Source of the DNA: Cladosporium sp. IMV 00045
Taxonomy: Eukaryota > Ascomycota > Dothideomycetes > Cladosporiales > Cladosporiaceae
Length of the DNA: 29,528 nt
Reading direction: 5' to 3'
Assembly: GCA_001931905.2 (NCBI GenBank)
Contig: MSJI02000042.1
Span: 1 to 29,528 of the forward strand
Shown here: positions 21,521 to 29,528 of the stretch, one piece after another
How positions within the stretch are numbered: the stretch's first letter is position 1
Layout of the letters: every line of letters begins with the position of its first letter
Notes under the pieces: model-generated
What the model was told of the DNA's origin: nothing
Databases searched by the model: none
What the model saw: only the letters and a program-made list of their open reading frames with translations
Translations under genes and position numbers: made by a program

Positions 21521-21546
21521 CGAGGCTCGTCGAGGGGAGAGCCTCG
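21521..21546. repeat. 8-bp inverted repeat with 10-nt loop
   Basis: CGAGGCTC at 21521-21528 and GAGCCTCG at 21539-21546 are perfect reverse complements. They lie in non-coding DNA about 1.8 kb before the Crz1-like start. The function is unknown and chance is possible. Confidence 0.5.
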
Positions 21547-22978
21547 TAAGGCGTAGCGGCGTGGCATGGTGTGCTTGTGATCACGTTGTTCCTGGCAGGC
21601 CGGGTTTCTAAGTTACCTTAGTGTGTTGATGATGGAAGGTTATTGCCTCCATTTGCTTTTTTCGTGGCTGTGCTTGACTTTCCATGCCGTGCTGAGCATG
21701 CGTGGTTTCACGAGATGTACTGTGGTTGGCATGTGCCTGGCGTTGGTGGGAGTGTTGATTGGATTTTTGGGATGATGACTTGCGTTAGTGGGGGAGGATT
21801 TGGTAGTGGAGGGAGGCTGTGCAAGAGAAAAAGGCAAGCACGGCAGGAAACTCGCGCTGGGATTCTGCGTTTCATGATTGAGGCTGGTAATATGGCTTTC
21901 TCCGTGGCTTGAACGGCACGAGTTGTTTGGCATTAATGTTGTTGCTGTCATGTTGAAGAGAGGGATGTGTTTTGACGTTTGATGATATTGCTGGTGTTCG
22001 GCGGTTGATCGGGGTGGGTGGAGGGGGTTCTTATCTTATCTTGATGGCTCGGCTACGAGAGACACTTCTCTGGTCATACCAAACAAATGGTTATACAGGT
22101 CTTTTGCTGATGATTCGACAGGTAGAGGCCTCTTGTCTATTGACTTGTTTTCATACTGGCTTCACCTACTATCTCGCTTCCCGTTCAATCAATCACAAAC
22201 GAGATCAGACGAAATCCGGTGAGATGAACTGGATGAGGGCTTGACTCGCTTGCAGAGTATCAGCTAACCGCCAACCGAAAAAGGCCATGCAGCAATGGTG
22301 GGGCTCTGATTATTTCGGGGCTATGTTTGGGCAGTTGGTGCTAGGGTGGTGCTAGGGTGTGCATGGGCGCTTTTTGCGACGACGATGATGATGATGATTC
22401 ACGAAATAATAATCAACCACCCAAATCAATCACTCCACTCGTGCTCGTCGCGCATCTTCAATCTGTACACCATTTCGGTCGCATGATCGGGCTGTGTCGG
22501 GAGACTTCTATCTCGTGGCTTCTCTTGCGTGTCTGATAGCAGTATCGTCCCTCACTCACGGACGGAGAGAGACATCGTCCAGAGAGCTGAACGCAGCTGA
22601 TCGTCATACACCAAGGACAGAAGAAGAAGAACACAGCATACTTTTGCGTCTAAGCAGCAACCCAACTCGTCGGTCCACTGGCCGTGCCGACCGGCAAAGA
22701 AGCACACTACTGTGAGTTACAAGTGCTGTAACTGCTACAGACAGACCTCCACCATCTCCACACCGGCGAACACCTCACCGACCACACACACGGCACAACA
22801 ACGTCCTGGCTGCGTGCTGCGCCTCCTTCACTAACTGCACCCGAATTGCTGCAGCCTGCGCGCTGCTTTGCGCTGCCTCTCTCTCCTCTGAGTGACCGTC
22901 TCACCTCCCCCTCTTGCAAGGCAGGCCTGTCACGTTACCCTGCACGCTTCTTGCTTAGACGCCATCCTTCGCGGCTGC

Positions 22979-22980
<2 letters not shown>

Positions 22981-23020
<40 letters not shown>
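22981..23020 (+). repeat. (CA)20 microsatellite
   Basis: A pure CA dinucleotide tract of 40 bp, about 290 bp upstream of the Crz1-like start codon and probably in its leader or a leader intron. Frames crossing it encode His-Thr repeats but have no ATG, so I do not consider it coding. Confidence 0.95.
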
Positions 23021-23021
<1 letters not shown>

Positions 23022-23313
23022 CGATCATCATCACCACCTCTCCCTCTCTTGACTGGTGCGCACATTGGCTTGCAGCAGCCTCTTGCTGCGCCCTCCTTCA
23101 GCTTTCACCACCTCTCGCCTTAGCGCCAAACCGACTGGCCCGAACCTTCTGCTCGCTCTGTCATCCTTGACCTCTGTCTTTTCCTAAACCTCTCGCGCGC
23201 TTCGTCTCCCCAGGCTCCAAGGATAGCATCAGCCTCACTGCTCTACCTCACCCGTCCGCGCTCCGCCCACTGCCCACCTGCACCTCCGGTGCTCTGCGCT
23301 CCCATAACCCACC

Positions 23314-25741
23314 ATGGATCCGAACTCGCGTGGCCGCTCGCCGTCGGCCAACAATGCCGCCCATTTAAGACACACGCCCTCCGCCTCGCCGCACCCGCCT
23401 TACACTCAATCCTTCGCCGACTCCTCTCTCTTACCCACCGACTCCTTCCAAGCTCTGAACAATAACAACAACACCAACCCACCCGCATCCCACCTCACCG
23501 ACCCGAGCTTCACCCAAGACATCCACCAGCACCAGCCCGACTACTCGCTCGGCCACTTCAACGGCTCTTTCAAAGACCAACAGCAGGTGCCCATCGTGCC
23601 TTCCCAAAACACCGACGTGTCAAACCATACCTTTCTACAGTCCCCGCAGGGCGGCGACAACTCTTACGGCTTCAATCAGCCTGCGCAAGGTAACAATCAC
23701 CTCTCGCCTGGCGCACTCAATCACGGCGCTCCGCCATCTGGCGCAAACAACACAGGTTCCAACAACTTTCCCTCCTTCGACTTCAACCAGTCCACATTCG
23801 ACCACAACAGCGCTCTCGACCCCACCTTGCTCCACCCGAACGGCTTGGACCTCCTTCAGCCGCAGCCACTGCAGCTGAACAATTCGCTAGATCCCATGGC
23901 CACCACAACTATGCAGTCGCATACGCCCACGCCTCCCCACCTTTTCGATCCCACTCATCGACAATCCCTCAGCCCGAGCCCGCATGCTTCGCCCAATCCA
24001 CAGCAAGCGCAATTTCAACATATGAACAGACCGCGCAATACATCGGAGTCACTCGACCCTTCGAGTGCGGCATACCCACAGGGAAATGGAAACGAATGGC
24101 TGGGAATGAACGCCTACAGGGCGCATCAGAGATCTCCTTCGGATCAAATATCCGAAGTTTCATCACAACAAAACTCCCCCTACATGCAAACGCTCGACAA
24201 TTTTGATATCAACGCGTCTTCGCCTATGCTGAATCCGTCTTCCGATCCCAGCCTCAACGATGGGCTTGGGCTTGGTCAGTTCAGCTTGAACGATCCACAC
24301 CACAACTACTACAGTCCGGGTCACAGTCCGCATATTTCGCCGAGACTCAACCCCCAACAGATCGAGCTGCCTGCCTTTACCGCCGAGAACAACTACGGGA
24401 TGGCTCCTGCGATGAGTGGGCAATTCATGCAACAAGAGAGCATGGACTCTTTCCCAAACCTCAATCAGGAACCCTTTCCCTCATATAGCAACCAACCTAC
24501 AAGCCCTAGCGATCTCGGCGCAGCAGACCAGATGAGCCCTCCAGAGATCAGCATCGACTACGCGCCACCCGCTAAGCACAACAATGTCGTGCCTCGGCCT
24601 TCGAGTAACGCTGATGACACCTTGAGCCCGCCTTTGAGAAGTAAGCTTAGCTTTTCCGTGATCATCTCAACACATGTACTGACCGAAAACCACAGGTCCG
24701 AGCCGTAACCGCATACGCGCGAAATCGGATTCTCACGCAGGCTCGCGACCGATGACACCTCATTCAGCCGGTCGCGGACGCTCGCCTTCCCTACAGCCGC
24801 AAACATCACGAGACTCGCTTGCTCCATTTGATAGCCGATCAACTTCCTCACGATCGCCTTCACCGGCAAGAGGCCGCAATGGCTCTCTTGGCTCCCGCCA
24901 CCGTAGCACCAGCAACGCATCCGATCAGCGAGACTACATCCTCGATCTCGCCAATCCCGAGCGAACACCTTCCAACGGCGCAGAGAGCCGCAGGCAACAG
25001 AAGCACCCCGCCACGTTTCAATGCAATCTCTGTCCGAAGCGATTCACTAGAGCGTACAACCTCCGCTCCCATCTGCGCACGCACACCGACGAGCGACCTT
25101 TCGTATGCACCGTCTGCGGCAAAGCGTTCGCTCGTCAGCACGACCGTAAACGCCACGAAGGTCTTCATTCCGGTGAGAAGAAATTCGTCTGTAAGGGCAG
25201 TCTGCAAACCAACGCGCAATGGGGTTGTGGCCGCAGGTTCGCACGCGCCGACGCTCTGGGCAGACACTTCCGCTCGGAAGCCGGACGCGTCTGCATCAAA
25301 CCCCTCCTGGACGAAGAAGCCGCCGAGCGACAAAAGGCCTGGATGGAAGAGCAGCAGCACGCCCAAGTCGCTGCGGGACTCGTAGCGCCACAGCCAATGA
25401 TGCCCCAACCACACGTCGACATGATGAACAACTTCCTCCCCGCTGCGCTGCTTCAGCAATACCCCGCACTCGCCGGTATCGACTGGGGTTCAATGCCACA
25501 AGGCCCCCCGCCAGACGAGGAAGTTTACAGCGGCCGCAGCTCGTTCGACGCTTCGAGCGGTGGAGAACTCCACGAAGACATCAGTGAAAATGAAATGGGC
25601 TCTTTCCATGGATCTGACCAGAGCATGGGTGGTATGGGAGGGCAGAATTACGGCATGCAACAGCAACAGCAGCAACAACAGCCGGCGCAGAATTTCGGCA
25701 ACCAGGCTGGTGACTATATGAACGGCTTTGAGGGCCGATGA
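23314..25741 (+). CDS. crzA: Calcineurin-responsive C2H2 transcription factor (Crz1/CrzA)
   Basis: Two exons, 23314-24640 and 24696-25741, give 790 residues. The first ~440 residues are low-complexity, rich in Asn, Gln, Pro and Ser, with many SP sites. A PxIxID-type segment, PEISID (residues 410-415), is a candidate calcineurin docking site. After a Ser/Arg-rich stretch come two canonical C2H2 fingers (first Cys at 552, [10 protein letters not shown]; second [10 protein letters not shown]) and a third atypical finger with a long insert (FVCKG, then [20 protein letters not shown]). The tail [10 protein letters not shown] follows, as in CrzA. A poly-Gln tract lies near the C-terminus. When cytosolic calcium rises, calcineurin dephosphorylates such factors, which enter the nucleus and activate ion-stress and cell-wall genes. 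The start has a strong context (ACCATGG) and is the first ATG after an 828 bp ATG-free stretch. Confidence 0.93.
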
Positions 25742-26691
25742 CGATCATGACAACCAAACATTCGATGACGAGTCGCTTTGCTGGAAAAGGACTCGTGATT
25801 CTTCTAACGACTTCTACTTCTGGGAGGCCGCAGCTTTTGATGCTGCTTGGGCTATGATTCTTCATTTTCTTGCTTTTCTATCCTGCTCTTGCTTTTCCAG
25901 GAGACGTACATTCTCTGTCTTCTTTTTACTTTGCAATTATTCGATACCACTGCTTTGCTTTGCTTACCTGCTATACGACGCGAACGCGGCGATGAGGCAT
26001 AGGCATAGAGGAGTTGTTTTTCCCTTGCTTTTTGGTTTGATGAGAACGGAGAGGAAAGGTGGATTCTTTTGGACACGATACCTCCCTCCGTCACCCTTGT
26101 TGATTTTTTCGTCCTCGATTTGCCGGTTTTGGCTACCATTTTTATTTTTGAGATACCAACTTTCGCTATGACGAGTGCAAATGAAAGCGAAAATATCATT
26201 CGCAAATCTACGATGAGCAAGATCGCAATATATGTGTCACCGATTGACTGTAGCCGTTTCGATCAACTTCGCAAACGAACTTTGATGTCTAAATGCATGC
26301 GCACCTCTCTGTATGGCGGCCACGGCGTCGAGCTGGTGGTTTCACTGCAGCTGTGCCCTCGCAAGACTTTTTCTTTTTTACCCAAAGGTCGAGGGACGGG
26401 TTCGGAAAGATGGATGGACTTTGGGGCGGGCGTTCGATCCACACCGTTGATGATAGTGATGGATATCCAACACTCGCTTTCTTCGCCTCTCCGAAGTTTT
26501 CTGCTTTGGTCCTCCGTTTCGCCCTTTCGCTATTTCTTTGCTTTTTCCTTTTTTTCATGAAATCGCCGGGTATGTGATGACTTTTGTCACAAGATTCACC
26601 GTGGATATGGGCAGGGAGAAAGTTTCAATCAGAAGAGTCGACGTCTCTTTTCGACTGCTTCGTGCGTGTATTTGTCAGGCCTGTTGAGATC

Positions 26692-26748
<57 letters not shown>

Positions 26749-27488
26749 TGGGAGGAGATCACCGGCTACCTTGCAGGTGAGATGTGTTTTGTGTTTCTTC
26801 CTGTCCTTTTTCTTGCTTTTGCGTGGCTTTCGCTGGAGGTTGGGTAGTTCTTCCTGTCGGACCCAGGAATCTGGCGGAAATTTTCTTAAGCGGTTGGAAG
26901 GTGTGTTGGGTCGATAGTTCGAGGTATTCGAATCGGGGTCTGACCGCGCTGGCCTTTGGAAGAGATGCGATTTAGGGCGAAAAGGGAATGCTTTAGTGAG
27001 CATGATCGAGGGGAAAAGGTAAATAGGTGCTGCGATTGGTGGCGCTGGAGAGTTTGTAAGGGTTGTGTTGAGGCTTTTAGACGGTGCGTGAAGGGAATGT
27101 GGGTGGAAAGAGGAATTCTGGAAACTGTATAGTAAGGTAGTATATCTGGTGCTTTGCCTTGGGAGTATGACAATAAGTCCTAACAAAGATGCGTAAATCC
27201 GACTTCCTGCCGTGTGCATTTCATCCTGTCGTGAGATCTATCTTGAGGTTGTATCTATCTGTGTTGTGTATAAGCTCGTTATCCCGAAAAGGAGACCCAA
27301 TAATAGAAACAGGAAAAGAAAATCATTCAGTCCGAATAAAACGCCCGTCTGATGTGCTGCGAGAAGACAGGTCATTAGCAATCGTCCAGATCCACGAGTA
27401 CCAGAGAGGAAGAAGAATCACTCACCATTCACGATCCCAAATCCAGAAAGAAGAGCAACATTTAGAAGAGAAAAAGAAACTCCATCTT
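25742..27488. other. Intergenic region, convergent 3' flanks
   Basis: The 1.75 kb between convergent genes begins T-rich, fitting the Crz1-like 3' UTR. It contains a (AG)24 tract at 26695-26742. Long frames crossing it lack plausible starts or domains. The final ~300 bp would hold the 3' UTR of the small ubiquitin-like gene. Confidence 0.4.
26695..26742 (+). repeat. (AG)24 microsatellite
   Basis: A 48-bp pure AG dinucleotide tract in the region downstream of the Crz1-like gene. It lies in no supported gene. It is likely length-variable between strains. Confidence 0.95.
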
Positions 27489-27779
27489 CTAGGCAGCAAC
27501 AGACATCTCCCTCACCGGCAACACCTCCTTCTTCATCCCCTTCACCTCCGGCACCTCTTCCATCGCACAGCACTCGATCGTGCCGCCATTCGGCACGCCG
27601 CAATCGTCGACGGCGGAGCCTCCGGGCAGGACCGTGTTGTTGTACATCAACGCCAGGGGCGTTTCGCCGCTGGACATGGAGTTGACTTGGTTCTTGAGGC
27701 AGTCGACTTGCGTGAAAGGGTCGATGACGCAGGTCAGGTCGGGCTGGCCCGAGATCTTGATGAGGATGTTTTTGACCAT
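27489..27779 (-). CDS. Small cysteine-rich protein with probable ubiquitin-like fold
   Basis: A single exon of 96 residues. The start at 27779 has a strong context (AAAATGG), and there is no ATG on this strand between it and a TATA element about 290 bp upstream. An in-frame extension exists but begins only at TTG. The pattern resembles a beta-grasp (ubiquitin-like) domain: strand NILIKISG, strand LTCVIDP, helix VDCLKNQVNSM, strand LALMYNNTVL, then GSAVDDCGVPNGGTIEC, which lines up with the ubiquitin segment from its LIFAGKQL strand to its last strand. It has no C-terminal Gly-Gly, so conjugation is unlikely. Five cysteines occur at 17, 27, 60, 70 and 71, and there is no signal peptide. The C-terminal 25 residues are charged and probably flexible. 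I recognise no named family; the fold is inferred by eye. Confidence 0.72.
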   Translation of the reverse strand: MVKNILIKISGQPDLTCVIDPFTQVDCLKNQVNSMSSGETPLALMYNNTVLPGGSAVDDCGVPNGGTIECCAMEEVPEVKGMKKEVLPVREMSVAA

Positions 27780-28067
27780 TTTGAGGGGTTTGTCTGGGTG
27801 TGATGGCGAGTTGGTTGGTGGGTGGTGGTGAGTTCGGGACTGTTGTGGGAAAGGGTTGGTGGAGGTGTGGTTTGGAAGAGGTGCTTGTTGGTCGGTAGTC
27901 CTTGGGAAGGGTGTTGGGGCGTTCTTCAACCAGATTATGCTAAGGTAGAATGCCAGATGGTGCTGAGAGTCGAAGACGGCAGGCAGTAATGAAGCAAAAT
28001 GGAGCAGAGGAAGTCAACGTAGAGATGGCCGGCTCCGAACAGAGCTACTACCGCTTCCACTGCTCTC

Positions 28068-28075
28068 TTTATATA
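28068..28075 (-). promoter_or_regulatory. TATA box of the small ubiquitin-like gene
   Basis: TATATAAA on the minus strand lies 289-296 bp above the ATG at 27779. No ATG occurs between them on that strand, consistent with a leader of about 250 nt. Confidence 0.55.
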
Positions 28076-29230
28076 AACCACATCTCCTAGCAATCAAAAC
28101 AACCCCGGACCCATTGCCGGTTCGGGGGTTATCCACAGTTTCTTCTACATGTGATGTAGTCTTGCGAGAAATTTGACCCTCGATCCCCCAACATTCACAG
28201 CGATCGAGGGTTGTATCGTGATCCCCACCAGCTGCCCTCCGCATGGCGGGGAGGAACTCATTGCAGCAGTGCAGGTGCTATGGTGTCATTGCATTAAGAC
28301 GTTTCGTTTTAAATGGAGCCTTGGGGCCCTTTTTCGTGGAGCTTTTCGGGGAAACGAGGGGGAAACGACGTGCTAGAATTTTGTATCATGGGGCTCTGCG
28401 GGTCTGGCAACCAGCGAACGTCCTTTCTCTTTGAGCGAACTGAGAGAGATCTGCAGGGGAATGATACCGTGGGATTCAGGTGGGATTTTGTCGGGGGAAG
28501 TGTGGTGATGGGGCCTTTTGTCCGTGAAAGTTCAGTGCCTGCTTGAGAATGTCTGGTGGCTCCATTCTTTGGGCTGGTTTGTTTCGTTTTTGCTGAGACC
28601 AGAATCGACAAAGGGCGTACGCCTCTGTTCCAGCGACCCGAGGTCGTCAAACTTCCCGTGACACCTTAAGATCTGCACTTTCGTATGTAGGGCCAGCACA
28701 TTTCTGACACCGAGGTGAAGCTTGAGATGACATCTGATCTCTGAAAGCGAATAGCTTAGCGTGCTTGGTGCATAGCCGAGAATACCATTTTAGTCATGCA
28801 ACCCGACGTTACCTCCTATGGAGGTACCAGATAATGCTATCTCGCAGCCTCTGCTGGCCAGACCTGCCACCACTAGAGTGCTCTTTCCAGGATCCTCTCA
28901 AATCTCATCAAACGGAATGGTCGCACGCCCATTCCGAGGCCAACGTCCTTTGAGATTTCCGCTCGACACGTTCAAAACCAGTGAAGCTATCGAGCTGAAA
29001 ACCCGCCAAGCCGAGGTCGATGTCGTACAGCAGCGACAGCAGCACCTAGTATGGGCTGCGTTGGCTCCCACCACCGAGCCGCCCACGCCCTCCTCATGTG
29101 GAGCCCCAGAGGAATCCACACCAACTTCACACGTTCAAGGGCTCATGCGTTCGTTCTCTGCTGTCGATGGTGGCAAACAGAGCGCGATCGCGGGGTTTGG
29201 GGCGCGTTTAGAAGGGTCGGCCATATGTAC
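28076..29230. other. Intergenic, with one doubtful plus-strand frame
   Basis: About 1.15 kb with no recognised gene. The only sizeable ATG-started frame is at 28818-29258 (146 codons, plus). It has a Gln-rich middle and a Pro/Thr/Ser-rich part, no domain I know, and its stop lies inside the AT-rich right end. It may be chance or a gene fragment. Confidence 0.35.
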
Positions 29231-29528
29231 AAAAGTGCCAAAATTACAGATTTCCTAAGTTTTACCATAGTACCAAAATCCAAATTTAGGCTTATTTATA
29301 TCAAAACACACTATATTCCATTATTTTTAATAGTAATAGCCCCTAAGAACATATATTACCTCGTTTACGTAATAGAAGAATACTAAAAAAGGCACGTAGG
29401 CCGCCTACGTATTTATCTCGACGCGTAGGTAGATTAGATACGCGATTAGTAAGCCGTTAGTTAGACCTATAATTAGATACGTATTTATATCGAAGAGGCT
29501 ACCGGTATGCCTCTTACCGTTCGAACGT
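29231..29528. repeat. AT-rich right end, probable edge of a RIP-mutated repeat
   Basis: Composition changes sharply near 29230 to AT-rich. By hand count, positions 29401-29528 contain 21 TpA, no CpA and one TpG, while about 14 CpG remain. Loss of CpA/TpG with gain of TpA is the signature of repeat-induced point mutation acting on transposons in Pezizomycotina. A diverged direct repeat and two near-palindromes are present. No coding remnant can be identified, and the element continues past the window. Confidence 0.72.

Larger units (their letters stand above)
20650..23313. other. Long intergenic region with ATG-free leader of the Crz1-like gene
   Basis: This is 2.66 kb without a supported gene. 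From 22486 to 23313 (828 bp) the plus strand contains no ATG and is pyrimidine-rich, as expected of a long 5' leader. A GTGAGT at 22711 and pyrimidine-rich CAG acceptors near 23074 and 23213 could define a leader intron. It also holds a (CA)20 tract (22981-23020) and a short hairpin (21521-21546). The part from 20650 to about 22480 has many short frames on both strands and nothing I recognise. Confidence 0.45.

Noticed and set aside
22846..23170. Plus-strand frames with His-Thr repeats before the Crz1-like gene
   Set aside because: They begin at CTG or GTG rather than ATG, and the coding pattern comes only from the CA repeat.
24860..25459. 199-codon minus-strand frame
   Set aside because: It is a shadow of the Crz1 zinc-finger exon, whose plus-strand translation is unmistakable.
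26629..27219. 196-codon minus-strand frame crossing the AG tract
   Set aside because: Much of it is a Leu-Ser repeat from the microsatellite. There are no domains, and it lies in T/C-rich 3' flanking DNA.
27189..27803. 204-codon plus-strand frame
   Set aside because: It overlaps the ubiquitin-like gene in antisense. Its His/Arg-rich sequence is what antisense of that gene gives, and the minus-strand gene has the promoter and start context.
1..29528. CRISPR arrays, bacterial operons, rRNA genes or an intact transposon
   Set aside because: No spaced direct-repeat array, no 5S-like sequence and no transposase or reverse-transcriptase frame was seen. The gene structure is fungal throughout.

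Overview
The window is nuclear DNA from a filamentous ascomycete (Pezizomycotina). A Dothideomycete is my best guess, but I cannot prove the class. The evidence is that most genes carry short introns (47-61 bp where I could place both ends) with GTRNGT-type donors and CTRAC/CTAAT-like branch sites; that the proteins belong to families typical of moulds (GtaA glutaminase, NmrA-like, Dal5/Tna1/Seo1-type transporters, CrzA/Crz1); and that the right end shows CpA depletion and TpA excess like repeat-induced point mutation (RIP). I built every exon model by hand from splice signals. All of them close in frame, but none has been checked against RNA.

Layout. Positions 1-1304 (minus) hold the N-terminal part of a Golgi coiled-coil protein resembling Rud3. 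Positions 1544-2689 (minus) and 3436-4821 (plus) hold a divergent pair, an NmrA-like protein and a FAD monooxygenase, that share a 746 bp promoter. Positions 5071-7288 (minus) encode a secreted GtaA-type glutaminase. Positions 8337-9938 (plus) encode an intronless amidohydrolase-3 enzyme. Positions 10052-11693 and 12159-14168 (both minus) encode two MFS carriers of the anion:cation symporter group. Positions 15878-17554 (plus) encode an APC amino-acid/choline/GABA-type permease. A tRNA-Leu(AAG) gene with an intron lies at 17844-17949. Housekeeping and regulatory genes follow: GPI mannosyltransferase 3 (GPI10/PIG-B, 18615-20649), a Crz1/CrzA calcineurin-responsive zinc-finger factor (23314-25741) behind a very long leader, and a small cysteine-rich protein with an apparent ubiquitin-like fold (27489-27779, minus). 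The last 300 bp are AT-rich and look like the edge of a RIP-mutated repeat.

How they may work together. The stretch 1.5-17.6 kb is rich in functions for taking up and breaking down organic nitrogen: extracellular glutamine hydrolysis, amide/ureide-type hydrolysis, three carriers for organic anions or amino acids, an aromatic hydroxylase, and a member of the family that includes the nitrogen repressor NmrA. This could be a catabolic or nitrogen-scavenging neighbourhood. That is inference from content and adjacency, because no pathway is complete here and no pathway-specific transcription factor is present. The genes from 18.6 kb on look like conserved core genes.

The most unusual features are the small ubiquitin-like cysteine-rich protein, the 828 bp ATG-free leader of the Crz1-like gene, the abrupt C-rich to G-rich flip inside the last GPI10 exon, and the RIP-like right edge with a diverged direct repeat.
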